From positions 39,222 through 103,221 of the forward strand of contig NZ_KL591016.1 of assembly GCF_000716335.1 (NCBI RefSeq): a stretch of 64,000 nt of DNA, written 5' to 3'. Made by a program: the position numbers and the translations under genes. This document shows, in pieces, positions 44,780 through 53,454 of the stretch (its first letter is position 1; the number at the start of each line of letters is the position of its first letter). A model generated the notes under the pieces. It saw nothing but the letters and a program-made list of their open reading frames with translations. It made no database searches and had not been told where the DNA came from. The DNA is from Streptomyces sp. NRRL S-118 (GTDB taxonomy: Bacteria > Actinomycetota > Actinomycetes > Streptomycetales > Streptomycetaceae).

Positions 44780-45062
44780 TTTGGTCCTGACCTGCGAGAA
44801 CGAGTGGACGGGCGGCAATGCACGAGCACGGCCGGCGGACGGCGACGATCTTGCTGACGACCTTGTTTTACGACGGGGCGCCAGCCCTCCGCGTCTGCGA
44901 AACTGGGACGTCATTGGGAAAGCTCACGGAAACCATGGTGTCAGAGGCCCGGACGTTCTTGCGGACAGGTGTTTCACCGCACGCGCGTGGGGGAGGTCAC
45001 TGTCACGATGATCGGGTTGCGCGGCGGGGGCCGCGTTGCCTAAAAAGCAGTCGGGTGGAGAT

Positions 45063-45707
45063 ATGCATCGCGGTGGCGGACTGGGTGAAGGGACCGGCGA
45101 TCTGGGCCCTGAGCCCGCCCGGCGGGGGAAGCACCGGCGAGAGCGGGACGATCCCTCGGGGGACAAGTCCCCCCGGAACACGCCCTCGGGGAACAGGTCC
45201 CTGGGCGACGAGCACATGGGGAGCGCCCCCTTGGGAAGCGGCGCCCTCGGGAGCGGGGGTGGCCGGGGCATGGGGGTGACCTACAAGTACTTCGGCGCGC
45301 CCAACGGCGCCACGGCCGCGCGCGTCCCGATCTCGATGCGCCCGGAGGAGCTCGGCGGCGACGAGCTCGGCATGGGCGGCATGTTCACCAAGATCAAGCC
45401 CGAGACGATAGCCGCGATGGTGCTCACCGGCATCCAGGGCATGCCCCTGCACAAGGTCCCGCCCCTGGAGCTGGTGGTCCTCCACCCGGACTACGCCGTG
45501 GTGAAGCTCCCGATGACGGTCGTCGACCCGCTGCGCGGCGTCGGCGAGGAGTCGGTGGGCGCGGCCGCCTTCATATGGTCGACGGTCCCGGACCGCGGAG
45601 GGCCGCGGGACGCGTTCGACGTGTACCAGCTCCTGCACGAGTGGCAGGACTTCTCGGTACGGCTGCACGAGGCGGGCCACCAGCCGTACTGCCTGGTGTG
45701 GCCCTGA
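45063..45707 (+). CDS. conserved hypothetical protein divergent from hemL
   Basis: 214 residues. The first ~75 are Gly/Ser/Arg-rich and low in complexity (DDPSGDKSPRN, PLGSGALGSGG). The last ~135 form a compact unit starting VTYKYFGAPNGATAARVPISM and holding GMGGMFTKIKPETIAAMVLTG and PLELVVLHPDYAVVKLPMTVVD. I do not recognise the family. ATG 45063 is preceded by GGTGGAG. The ordered C-terminus and divergence from hemL are the only clues to its job. Confidence 0.75.
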   Translation: MHRGGGLGEGTGDLGPEPARRGKHRRERDDPSGDKSPRNTPSGNRSLGDEHMGSAPLGSGALGSGGGRGMGVTYKYFGAPNGATAARVPISMRPEELGGDELGMGGMFTKIKPETIAAMVLTGIQGMPLHKVPPLELVVLHPDYAVVKLPMTVVDPLRGVGEESVGAAAFIWSTVPDRGGPRDAFDVYQLLHEWQDFSVRLHEAGHQPYCLVWP

Positions 45708-45995
45708 GCAGGGGTGGCCCCTGCCTGCCGGAAACCGGCGGCGGGGCGGCCGCGGGACGCCGGCGTCAGGCCGGTCGCGCGGCGATGCCCTCGGCGACCG
45801 CGGTGAAGAAGCGCGCGTAGGCGGCCGGGCTCGGTGGGCCTCGGGGTTCCAGGGCACGGTGACCGCCCCGGTCACGGTGTGGGGACGGCTCGCGTGGGCG
45901 CGGCTGCGGGGCCGTGCGGGGCGGCGGAGGCGGGCGGAGCCGGGGCGCGGCCGGTGGGCGGGCCGCTGTCGGTCACCCGTCCTAAGGTGACGCAC
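45708..45995. other. gene-free gap with a degraded gene fragment
   Basis: No intact gene. On the minus strand two frames look coding when joined: VTGAVTVPWNPEA (near 45890-45850) and PSPAAYARFFTAVAEGI, ending at stop 45766-45768. A one- or two-base shift near 45845 separates them. This is probably the frayed 3' end of a lost gene. The rest shows nothing. Confidence 0.45.
45766..45890 (-). pseudogene. frameshifted 3' remnant of an unknown gene
   Basis: Two open segments in different frames, joined near 45845, read like the C-terminus of a single protein ending RFFTAVAEGIAARPA. Codon choice is Streptomyces-like in both. No start and no upstream body remain. Family not recognised. Confidence 0.4.
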
Positions 45996-46511
45996 ATGAC
46001 CGTACGCATCGAGGCCTGGTCCGAGCGGGACTTCGACCTGCTCCTGGCGGCGAACGCACCGGAGCTGATGGTCCACCTCGGCGGGCCCGAGACGGAGGAA
46101 CAGCTGGTCAAGCGGCATCAGCGGTACGTCGACCTCAGCGCGGACCGCACGGACGCGGGGCGGATGTTCCGGATCGTGCTGCTGCCGGAGGAGGTGCCCG
46201 TGGGGACGATCGGCTTCTGGGAGCAGACGTGGAACGGGGCGCGGGTGTACGAGACGGGGTGGGTGGTGCTGGCCGGTTTCCAGGGGCGCGGCATCGCCAC
46301 GTCCGCGACCGCCGCGGTCGTCCGGGAGGCGCGGGCCGCACGCAAGCACCGCCACCTGCACGCCTTCCCGTCCGTGGACAACGCCGCCTCGAACGCGGTG
46401 TGCCGGAAGGCGGGGTTCGCGCTGCGCGGTGCGTGCGAGGTCGAGTACCCGCCGGGGCGGCTGATGCGGAGCAACGACTGGCGGCTCGACCTCACGCGGC
46501 CGGCCTCCTGA
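45996..46511 (+). CDS. GNAT acetyltransferase
   Basis: 171 residues. WVVLAGFQGRGIATSATAAVV is the acetyl-CoA loop and HLHAFPSVDNAASNAVCRKAGF the C-terminal motif of RimJ/RimL-type members. ATG 45996 begins the conserved region; the longer open frame upstream overlaps the remnant and has no family similarity. Substrate unknown. Confidence 0.85.
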   Translation: MTVRIEAWSERDFDLLLAANAPELMVHLGGPETEEQLVKRHQRYVDLSADRTDAGRMFRIVLLPEEVPVGTIGFWEQTWNGARVYETGWVVLAGFQGRGIATSATAAVVREARAARKHRHLHAFPSVDNAASNAVCRKAGFALRGACEVEYPPGRLMRSNDWRLDLTRPAS

Positions 46512-46563
46512 GGGGCGAGGCTGCTGACGTCCGGGAGCGGCTGACGTCGGGGCGGTAAAGCGG

Positions 46564-46622
46564 TTGACGGACGACCCTCACTCCTGGACATTTATCTGCG
46601 TCACGCAGATATTGCGTGACGC
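46564..46622 (+). promoter_or_regulatory. promoter with 25-bp dyad before the NmrA-like gene
   Basis: TTGACG (46564-46569) may be the -35 box. GCGTCACGCA-GATAT-TGCGTGACGC (46598-46622) is a perfect 10-bp inverted repeat with a 5-base centre, 84 bp before the start codon. It overlaps a second dyad ATCTGCG-TCA-CGCAGAT (46594-46610). The -10 box is weak (GACATT). The site fits a dimeric repressor placed over the start point. Confidence 0.6.
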
Positions 46623-46705
46623 CGATACCCAGCCCCCGGGCTCACGTGCGGACGTCTCACGTCCGCGCCGTGCCGCCCCGGGGAACGCACACGAAAGGCA
46701 TCGCC

Positions 46706-47620
46706 ATGACCAGCGCCGCCATGACCAGCACGGTCCTCGTCACCGGAAGCCGCGGCCGCGTCGGCTCCGCACTCGTCGACCGGCTCCACCGCCGGAACAT
46801 CCCCGTGCGGGCCGCCTCGGCGAGCCCGGCGGACCTCACCCCGCCCGCCGGGGTGGAGGTCGTCCGCTGCGACCTCCGCGATCCGGCCACCTTCCCCGCG
46901 GCCCTCGACGGCGTCGGTGACGTCTTCCTGTACGCCGACCCCACGCACATCGACGCGTTCATCGCGCGGGCCCGTGCGGCGGGCGTCCGGCACATCGTGC
47001 TGCTCTCGTCCAGCGCCGTCCTGTTCCCCGACGCCGGGGCGAATCCGATCGCGGCGCACCACCTCGCGGTCGAGCGCGCGCTGGCGGCCGCAGCGGCGGA
47101 GGGCGCGTTCGACGTGACGTACCTCCAGCCCGGTGCCTTCGCGACCAACGCCTTGCAGTGGGCGCCCGCGGTGCGGGCGGCCGGCGCCGTGGACCTTCCG
47201 TACCCGGAGGCGGTCGGCGACCCACTCCACGAGGAGGACCTCGCCGACGCGGCGTACGCCGTCCTCACCGACGAGCGGCTGCGGGGCGCGTCGTACGCGC
47301 TGTCCGGACCGGAGGTGCTGACCTTCGCCGAGCAGCTCGCGACGATCGCGCGCGTCACCGGGCGCGAGATCCGGGTGGGCACCGTGACACCCGAGGCGTG
47401 GAAGGCGTCGGTCGAGCCGTACATACCGGCGGAGTTCGCGGACGCACTGCTCGACCACTGGCGGGCCGGCGCGCCGGAGTCCCTGCCGCAAACCCGTACC
47501 GTCGAGGAGCTGACCGGCCGCCCGGCCCGGACCTTCGCGCAGTGGGCGGCCGACCACGCGGCGGCGTTCGGTGGCGCCGGGCAGGCGGTCGCGCAGGAGG
47601 CGGCGGCCACGCGGCGGTGA
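46706..47620 (+). CDS. NAD(P)H-binding NmrA-type oxidoreductase-like protein
   Basis: 304 residues. TVLVTGSRGRVGSALVDRLHRR is the Rossmann motif. HIVLLSSSAVLFPDAGANPIAAHHLAVERAL and FDVTYLQPGAFATNALQW follow the NmrA / NAD(P)-dependent epimerase-like pattern. Without a YxxxK site, it may sense NADPH or act as a quinone reductase-like enzyme. ATG 46706, with AAAGG upstream. It stands behind the strong dyad. Confidence 0.82.
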   Translation: MTSAAMTSTVLVTGSRGRVGSALVDRLHRRNIPVRAASASPADLTPPAGVEVVRCDLRDPATFPAALDGVGDVFLYADPTHIDAFIARARAAGVRHIVLLSSSAVLFPDAGANPIAAHHLAVERALAAAAAEGAFDVTYLQPGAFATNALQWAPAVRAAGAVDLPYPEAVGDPLHEEDLADAAYAVLTDERLRGASYALSGPEVLTFAEQLATIARVTGREIRVGTVTPEAWKASVEPYIPAEFADALLDHWRAGAPESLPQTRTVEELTGRPARTFAQWAADHAAAFGGAGQAVAQEAAATRR

Positions 47621-47920
47621 CGCCGGTGGCGAGCACCCTCCGGGAGGCACCGGACAGGAGGCACCGGACAGGAGGCGCCTGTCGGAAGGCACCGGACGGG
47701 CAGCGGTCGCCGGGGGGGCTTCCGGGGGCAGGGACCTCCGGGATCAGGAGCCTCCGGGGGCAGGGACCTCCGGAGGCAGCGGCCGGCCCCAGCAGGTGGG
47801 GGGCCGGGAATCGGCGCCCCCCGCGCGGCCGCCGCCGGGGGACGGGAGCCGTCCCAGCAGGTGCGGGCGGCCGGGGAAATGACCTGGCCGGGCCCGGAGC
47901 CCCGGTGGCATGCTGGCGAC
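47621..47920. repeat. repeat-rich intergenic stretch
   Basis: GGAGGCACCGGACA occurs in tandem at 47643-47656 and 47657-47670. A 21-mer beginning TCCGGGGGCAGGGACC occurs at 47721-47741 and 47753-47773, 32 bp apart. No gene or clear hairpin terminator is visible; weak palindromes of GGAGG/CCTCC are many. Confidence 0.7.
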
Positions 47921-48655
47921 GTGAACCGACCGGAGATCCACATCAGTTTCGCCCCCGAGCTCGGCCTCTTCGTCGCGGCGCCCCGCCGCACGGGCCGTAC
48001 GGCCGTGATCACGGACGGCGCCTCGACACTCGGGCACGTCGTCGAGTCGCTCGGGGTCCCGCTGACCGAGGCGGGCACGCTGGTGGTGGACGGCCGGGCG
48101 GTCGGCACGTCCCACATCCCGGCGCACGGCGAGCACGTCGAGGTACTGGGCCACGAGCGTCCGCAGCCGGTGCCGGGCGCCCCGCTCCGGTTCCTGCTCG
48201 ACGTCCATCTCGGCACGCTGGCACGCCGGTTGCGGCTGCTCGGTGTCGACGCGGCGTACGAGAGCGAGGACATCGGCGACCCGGCACTGGCCGCGTGGTC
48301 GGCGAAGGAGCGGCGCGTGATGCTCTCGCGCGACCGCGGGCTGCTGCGCCGCCGGGAGCTGTGGGCCGGGGCGTACGTGTACAGCGACCGGCCGGACGAC
48401 CAACTGCGTGACGTCCTGGAGCGGTTCGCCCCGGCCCTCGCGCCCTGGACGCGCTGCACGGCCTGCAACGGAACGCTGACCGACACCGACAAGGACGAGG
48501 TGCGCGAGCACCTGGAGCAGGGCACGCAGCGCACCTACGACGTGTTCGCCCAGTGCACGGCCTGCCGCCGGGTGTACTGGCGCGGCGCACACCACGCCCG
48601 CCTGGAGGCGATCGTCGAGGACGCGCTGCGGGAGTTCGGCGACGCCGCGGTCTGA
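47921..48655 (+). CDS. Mut7-C RNase / ubiquitin-like domain protein
   Basis: 244 residues. The N-terminal ~75 residues (EIHISFAPELGLFVAAPRR ... GTSHIPAHGEHVEVLG) form the Mut7-C ubiquitin-like domain. The following PIN-like RNase domain includes RFLLDVHLGTLARRLRLLGVDAAYES and MLSRDRGLLRRREL. A zinc ribbon ends it: CTACNG and CTACRRVYWRG. GTG 47921 begins the domain; no good ribosome-binding site is seen. Likely RNA-processing nuclease; targets unknown. Confidence 0.87.
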   Translation: MNRPEIHISFAPELGLFVAAPRRTGRTAVITDGASTLGHVVESLGVPLTEAGTLVVDGRAVGTSHIPAHGEHVEVLGHERPQPVPGAPLRFLLDVHLGTLARRLRLLGVDAAYESEDIGDPALAAWSAKERRVMLSRDRGLLRRRELWAGAYVYSDRPDDQLRDVLERFAPALAPWTRCTACNGTLTDTDKDEVREHLEQGTQRTYDVFAQCTACRRVYWRGAHHARLEAIVEDALREFGDAAV

Positions 48656-48689
48656 GGGGTGACCCGGGAAGGGCCGGGCTCGGAGGGGG

Positions 48690-49175
48690 TCAGTCCGGGG
48701 CGTGCGTGCGGAGGCGCTCGACCTGGGCGGCGCTGACGTCGACGGTGCGCCGCATGTGAGCGGTGAGAAACGCCACCTCCTCATCGGTGTACGCGTCGAA
48801 CATCTCGGCCCAGGGGCCGCCCACCCGCTCCCAGACCGCGGCGAACTCGGCCATCCGCTCGGGCACGGTGCTCACCAGCACCCGCCGCCGGTCGTGGACG
48901 TCGCGCTCGCGGGTGACGTACCCGGCCCGCTCCAGCCGGTCGACGAGTCGGGTGGCGGAGCCCGTGGTGAGCCCGGTCAGTTCGGCGATGCGCCCGGTGG
49001 TGACGGGCCCCTGCTCCAGGTCGAGCAGGTTCAGGCACTGCACGTCGGTGGGGTGCAGCCGCAGCCGGTCGGCGAGGGCCTGGTTGAAGAGGGCGTACGA
49101 GGCCATGTAGCGGCGGGACGCGCCGAACAGGTCGGCCATCAGCCCCGGACGTCGCCCCCGGTTCTCCTGCGGCAT
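48690..49175 (-). CDS. MarR family transcriptional regulator
   Basis: 161 residues. The winged helix reads PVTTGRIAELTGLTTGSATRLVDRLERAGYVTRERDVHDRRRVLVSTV, the typical MarR DNA-binding core with the DxRxxxxxxT wing. No catalytic or metal site. It is convergent with the Mut7-C gene. Targets are unknown; the small repeats upstream are not an obvious operator. Confidence 0.88.
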   Translation of the reverse strand: MPQENRGRRPGLMADLFGASRRYMASYALFNQALADRLRLHPTDVQCLNLLDLEQGPVTTGRIAELTGLTTGSATRLVDRLERAGYVTRERDVHDRRRVLVSTVPERMAEFAAVWERVGGPWAEMFDAYTDEEVAFLTAHMRRTVDVSAAQVERLRTHAPD

Positions 49176-49207
49176 GCAGGGAGTCTACGCAGCGCCGAGG
49201 CGCGGCC

Positions 49208-49287
49208 GGCCGGCACTCCGGGCGGCGCGGGCGAACCCCCGGCCGGCACTTCGGGCGGCGCGGGCGAACCCCCGGCCGGCGCGGGCC
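49208..49287. repeat. 33-bp tandem repeat upstream of the MarR gene
   Basis: A 33-bp unit beginning GGCCGGCACT occurs at 49208-49240 and 49241-49273 (one base differs), with a partial copy from 49274. It lies in the gap between the MarR and TetR genes. It may be slippage, not regulation. Confidence 0.75.
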
Positions 49288-49324
49288 GAGTGCCTGACGC
49301 TCCCGTCGGGGCCTCCGCCGGCGC

Positions 49325-49912
49325 TCAAGGCCGCTCCGCCGTGAGGTAGCGCTGCACGGTCGGCGCCAGCCAGGCGACGACCTCCTCACGGGACATCTCC
49401 ACCGCGGGCGGGAGCCTCAGCACATAGCGGGCCAGCGCCATGCCGAGTATCTGCGAGGCGACCAGGGCGGCGCGGCGGGGCGCGTCGGCCGGATCGGGGC
49501 AGACACCGGCCGCGATGGGCCCGAGCTGCGCCCTGAACACCCCGCGCATCCGCTCGGCCCCCGCGCTGTTGGTCACGCCGACCCGCAGCACGGCCGTCAG
49601 GACGTCGTCCTGCTCCCAGCGGTCGAGGAAGTGCGAGACGAGGACGGCGCCGATGTGCCGGGCGGGCAGCGCGCCGACCTCGGGGAGGCGCAGGTCGATG
49701 TCGGAGGCGGCGGCGAAGAGGCCCTCCTTGTTGCCGTAGTAGCGCATCACCATCGACGGGTCGATGCCGGCGTCGCGGGCGATGGCCCGGATCGTGGCCC
49801 GCTCGTATCCGTCCGCGGCGAACCGCTCGCGGGCGGCCTCGAGGATCGCGGCGCGGGTGGTGTCCGAGCGGCGCGGGGCACTCGGGGCGTCTGCGGCGGC
49901 TTCCGACATCAT
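49325..49912 (-). CDS. TetR family repressor of the divergent monooxygenase
   Basis: 195 residues. RAAILEAARERFAADGYERATIRAIARDAGIDPSMVMRYYGNKEGLF is the TetR helix-turn-helix. The C-terminal region (TNSAGAERMRGVFRAQLGPIAAG and SQILGMALARYVLRLPP) matches TetR_C-type ligand domains. ATG 49912 has no ribosome-binding site and lies seven bases after a TACAGT -10-like box, so the mRNA may be leaderless. Palindromic 14-bp repeats cover this promoter and that of the divergent monooxygenase, which is the likely target. Confidence 0.9.
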   Translation of the reverse strand: MMSEAAADAPSAPRRSDTTRAAILEAARERFAADGYERATIRAIARDAGIDPSMVMRYYGNKEGLFAAASDIDLRLPEVGALPARHIGAVLVSHFLDRWEQDDVLTAVLRVGVTNSAGAERMRGVFRAQLGPIAAGVCPDPADAPRRAALVASQILGMALARYVLRLPPAVEMSREEVVAWLAPTVQRYLTAERP

Positions 49913-49913
49913 G

Positions 49914-50011
49914 CCAACAACTGTAGGCCAACAAGCGTTGACAGGCCAGCGGCGCCGGGTCTACCTTTACCAACAAGCGTTGGCCAACAAGCGTTGACCA
50001 ACGGCTGTTGA
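49914..50011. promoter_or_regulatory. in-phase array of 14-bp palindromic repeats (TetR operators)
   Basis: CCAACAACTGTAGG (49914), CCAACAAGCGTTGA (49928), CCAACAAGCGTTGG (49970), CCAACAAGCGTTGA (49984) and CCAACGGCTGTTGA (49998) follow each other with a strict 14-bp step. The 28-bp gap between the second and third is two empty steps and holds the spacer and -10 box of the plus-strand promoter. CCAAC-N4-GTTGG is itself a dyad. Five copies would bind several dimers. Confidence 0.85.
49938..49967 (+). promoter_or_regulatory. promoter of the flavin monooxygenase
   Basis: TTGACA (49938-49943), 18 bp spacer, TACCTT (49962-49967): a good HrdB-type promoter. The -35 box overlaps the second 14-bp repeat, and the start point would fall in the third one, so binding of the repressor would block it. 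Confidence 0.75.
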
Positions 50012-50123
50012 CGCCGGCGGAGGACGACCGGCGGACGACGACCGACGGCCGGCACCCGGCCGTCGGCGTCCACCGCCGGTCGTCCCACCGCTGTCCACCT
50101 GCACGAACACCACAGGAGCAGCC

Positions 50124-51539
50124 ATGAATGGCAAGCCGGGTACGGAGTTCGATGTCGTCGTCGTGGGCGCGGGCCCCACGGGAATGCTGCTCGCCGGCGA
50201 CCTCGCCGCCGCGGGCCTGAACGTCACGGTCGTGGAGCGCCGTCCGCGGGAGACGAGCAACCTGACGCGCGCCTTCGCCGTGCACGCCCGCACCCTGGAA
50301 CTGCTCGACGCCCGCGGCCTCGCGGACGAGCTGGTGGGGAGGGGCACGCCCGTCACCCGGCTGCGCCTGTTCGCCCGGCTGTCGCTCGACCTGTCACGGC
50401 TCCGCTCCCGCTTCCCGTTCCTGCTGATCACCCCGCAGTACGAAGTGGAGCGGCTGCTGGAGCGCCGCGCCGCCGAGGCCGGCGTGACCTTCCGGTACGG
50501 CACGGAAGTGCGCGGCCTCCACCAGGACGCCGCGACGGTCACCGCCGAGGTCACCGGCCCGGACGGCGCCCCCGCCGAGCTCCGCGCCCGCTACCTCGTG
50601 GGGGCGGACGGCGTACGGAGCACCGTCCGCCGCAGCCTGGGTCTGCCCTTTCCCGGTCGGGCGGTCATCCGTTCCATCGTCCTCGCCGACGTCCGTCTCG
50701 CGGAGGAACCGGAGAACCTGCTCACGGTGGACGGCCGGGGCGGCGCCTTCTCCTTCATCGCCCCCTTCGGCGACGGCTGGTTCCGCGTCATGGGCTGGGA
50801 CCGCGACCGCCAGGCCGCCGACAGCGAACCCGTCGGCCTCGACGAGATCCGCGGCATCGCCCGCCGCGCCCTCGGCTCCGACTACGGCATGCACGACGCC
50901 CGCTGGATCTCCCGGTTCCACAGCGACGAGCGCCAGGTCCCCGCCTACCGCACGGGCCGCGTCTTCCTCGCCGGGGACGCCGCGCACGTCCACTCGCCCG
51001 CGGGCGGCCAGGGCATGAACACCGGTCTGCAGGACGCCGCCAACCTCTCCTGGAAGCTCGCCGCCGTCCTGCGCGGCCGGGCCTCCGACCCGGAGGCGCT
51101 GCTCGACAGCTACCACTCCGAGCGCCACCCCGTCGGCGCGATGGTGCTGCGCAGCAGCGGCGCGATCATCCGCATCGCCATGGCGCACCACCCGCTCCTG
51201 CGGGCCGCCCGCGCCCTGGGGGCCGCGATTTTCGACGCGACACCCCCGGCGACCACCAGGGCGGTGGGCCTGATCAGCGGCATCGGCATCTCCTACGGCG
51301 CCGGGCGCGGCTCCCACCGCCTCACCGGCCGGCGCGCACCCGATCTGGCACTGTCCGAGGGCCGGCTGTACGAACTGCTGCGCCGGCAGGCCTTCGTACT
51401 CGTCGGTCCCCGGTCCGGCGCCGCTGCGGACACCCCCGCCACGCCCGGCACGGTCATACGGGCGACCTGGGCCGACCCGGCCCGCCGCGGCACCCTCCTG
51501 GTGCGCCCCGACGGATACATCGCCTGGGCCCGGGACTGA
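50124..51539 (+). CDS. FAD-dependent aromatic monooxygenase (group A)
   Basis: 471 residues. The GxGxxG motif is [17 protein letters not shown]; the DG motif is [18 protein letters not shown]; the GD motif is [36 protein letters not shown]. This is the UbiH/PHBH superfamily as in polyketide hydroxylases and rifampicin or tetracycline monooxygenases, with a shortened thioredoxin-like C-terminus. It probably hydroxylates or inactivates an aromatic antibiotic or xenobiotic that relieves the TetR repressor. ATG 50124 follows AGGAG by about six bases. Confidence 0.9.
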   Translation: MNGKPGTEFDVVVVGAGPTGMLLAGDLAAAGLNVTVVERRPRETSNLTRAFAVHARTLELLDARGLADELVGRGTPVTRLRLFARLSLDLSRLRSRFPFLLITPQYEVERLLERRAAEAGVTFRYGTEVRGLHQDAATVTAEVTGPDGAPAELRARYLVGADGVRSTVRRSLGLPFPGRAVIRSIVLADVRLAEEPENLLTVDGRGGAFSFIAPFGDGWFRVMGWDRDRQAADSEPVGLDEIRGIARRALGSDYGMHDARWISRFHSDERQVPAYRTGRVFLAGDAAHVHSPAGGQGMNTGLQDAANLSWKLAAVLRGRASDPEALLDSYHSERHPVGAMVLRSSGAIIRIAMAHHPLLRAARALGAAIFDATPPATTRAVGLISGIGISYGAGRGSHRLTGRRAPDLALSEGRLYELLRRQAFVLVGPRSGAAADTPATPGTVIRATWADPARRGTLLVRPDGYIAWARD

Positions 51540-51570
51540 GCGGCCGGGCACAGCACCGGCAGACATGACG

Positions 51571-52167
51571 TCAGAAGACGTACGGGTCCCCGGTCGCGGG
51601 GACCAGCACGTGGTGCTGGTTGTTCTCCGGGTTCCGGTCGCTCGCGCCGCCGTTCCACTCGGTCGCCACCCGGATCGTCACCTCGTGCGGCACGCCGGTC
51701 GTACGCAGGCCGAACACGGTCTCGCGGGCCGGGCCGTCCGCCCGCAGCGATCCCGTCGAGCACAGCACCTCCCGGTCGCTGTCCCACAGGCAGTGGGCAG
51801 GCAGGGGCGGTCCGCCCGCCACAGGAACCGAGAAGGACAGCCGCACGGTCGCGGTGCCGAGACTCGACGGACCGTGGTTCCGGCTCGCCAGCAACAGGTC
51901 CAGCCGGTCGCCGTCGAGGGAGGCGTGGCCGTGGTGCGCGACATCCGCCTCGGGAGCGACGCCTCCGGCCTCCGGCGCCTCGCCACCGCGCACCTCGCCA
52001 CCCTGCACTGCGGAACCGCGCACTGCGGGACCGCCCGTGCCGGTGACCGGCACCCGGTCACCCACACCCACCCCCGCACCCGCACCCGCGCCTGCGTTCA
52101 CCACCGTCAGGGCCACCGCGGCGGACACCACGGACACCACCAGCACAGCCCTGCGCATCGCAACCAT
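51571..52167 (-). CDS. secreted protein of unknown function
   Basis: 198 residues with a signal peptide ([23 protein letters not shown]). A Gly/Val-rich stretch ([18 protein letters not shown]) follows. The C-terminal ~110 residues ([33 protein letters not shown] ... [15 protein letters not shown]) look like a beta-rich, DUF11/CARDB-like domain with paired cysteines. ATG 52167; a ribosome-binding site is weak. Divergent from the YnfA-like gene. Confidence 0.65.
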   Translation of the reverse strand: MVAMRRAVLVVSVVSAAVALTVVNAGAGAGAGVGVGDRVPVTGTGGPAVRGSAVQGGEVRGGEAPEAGGVAPEADVAHHGHASLDGDRLDLLLASRNHGPSSLGTATVRLSFSVPVAGGPPLPAHCLWDSDREVLCSTGSLRADGPARETVFGLRTTGVPHEVTIRVATEWNGGASDRNPENNQHHVLVPATGDPYVF

Positions 52168-52209
52168 GCCCAGAAGGTACTGATTTCGGCGCCCCCTTAC
52201 GCTGACGCC

Positions 52210-52545
52210 ATGCTCATCGCCCGCTCCGCCGCCCTTTTCGTCCTGGCCGCCCTGTGCGAGATCGGCGGCGCCTGGCTCGTCTGGCAAGGCGTCCGGGAGC
52301 ACCGGGGCTGGATCTGGATCGGCACCGGCGTGCTCGCCCTGGGCGTGTACGGCTTCGTGGCCACCCTCCAGCCGCAGGGCGACTTCGGCCGCATCCTCGC
52401 CGCGTACGGCGGGGTCTTCGTGGCCGGCTCGCTGGCCTGGGGCATGGTCGCCGACGGCTACCGCCCGGACCGCTGGGACGTGATCGGCGCCCTGATCTGC
52501 CTCGCCGGCATGGCCGTGATCATGTACGCCCCACGCGGCCGCTGA
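52210..52545 (+). CDS. YnfA family membrane protein (UPF0060)
   Basis: 111 residues, four hydrophobic helices: [65 protein letters not shown] and [37 protein letters not shown] and the YGFVATLQ and [12 protein letters not shown] segments match YnfA, an EamA/SMR-like small transporter family. ATG 52210. Confidence 0.92.
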   Translation: MLIARSAALFVLAALCEIGGAWLVWQGVREHRGWIWIGTGVLALGVYGFVATLQPQGDFGRILAAYGGVFVAGSLAWGMVADGYRPDRWDVIGALICLAGMAVIMYAPRGR

Positions 52546-52615
52546 CCGGGCGGGACCCGCGCCTATCCTGGCGGCGTATCGACCGTCCCTTCGATCACCC
52601 GTGCGAGGAGCCCCC

Positions 52616-53398
52616 ATGACCGCCGCCGATCCCGCCGCCCCACCCGTCGCCGTCGTCACCGGAGCGAGCAGCGGTATCGGTGCCGCCACGGCGCGGCAGC
52701 TCGCCGCGGCAGGCCACCACGTGGTGCTCACCGCCCGCCGCAAGGACCGCATCGAGGCCCTCGCCGCCGAGCTCAACGCCGCGGGCCGGCAGGCCACGGC
52801 GTACGCCCTCGACGTCACCGACCGCGCGGCCGTCGACGCCTTCGCGCGGACGCTCGACCGCTTCCCCTCCGTGAACGTCCTCGTCAACAACGCGGGCGGT
52901 GCGCTCGGCGCCGACCCCGTCGCCACCGGTGACCCGGCCGACTGGCGCGAGATGTACGAGGTCAACGTCATCGGCACCCTCAACATGACCCAGGCCCTGC
53001 TCCCCGCCCTCACGGCGAGCGGCGCCGGCACGGTGGTCGTGGTCACCTCCACCGCCGGCCACGCCACCTACGAGGGCGGGGCGGGCTACGTCGCCGCCAA
53101 GAACGGCGCCCGCGTCCTCACCGAGACCCTCCGCCTCGAAATCGTCGGCACTCCTGTCCGGGTGATCGAGGTGGCCCCCGGCATGGTGAAGACCGACGAG
53201 TTCGCCACGACGCGCTTCCGCGGCGACACCGAGAAGGCGGCCAAGGTCTACGCGGGCGTCCCCGACCCGCTCTCCGCGGACGACGTCGCCGACACCATCA
53301 CCTGGGCGGTCACCCGCCCCGCCCACGTCAACATCGACCTCCTGGTGGTCCGGCCCCGCGCCCAGGCCTCCAACACGAAGGTCCACCGCGAGTCGTAG
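52616..53398 (+). CDS. SDR family oxidoreductase
   Basis: 260 residues. TGASSGIGAATARQLA is the NADPH site, NNAG in VLVNNAGGALGADP, and STAGH...YVAAKNG gives Ser, Tyr and Lys of the active site. It resembles the YdfG / serine 3-dehydrogenase type of SDR. ATG 52616 with GAGGAG upstream. The gene starts 70 bp after the YnfA-like gene, maybe read from the same transcript. Confidence 0.9.
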   Translation: MTAADPAAPPVAVVTGASSGIGAATARQLAAAGHHVVLTARRKDRIEALAAELNAAGRQATAYALDVTDRAAVDAFARTLDRFPSVNVLVNNAGGALGADPVATGDPADWREMYEVNVIGTLNMTQALLPALTASGAGTVVVVTSTAGHATYEGGAGYVAAKNGARVLTETLRLEIVGTPVRVIEVAPGMVKTDEFATTRFRGDTEKAAKVYAGVPDPLSADDVADTITWAVTRPAHVNIDLLVVRPRAQASNTKVHRES

Positions 53399-53454
53399 AC
53401 CGGACGGCACGCACCGCCCCGCCGGCCCTGGCAGACCGAGCGGCCCCACCGGCC

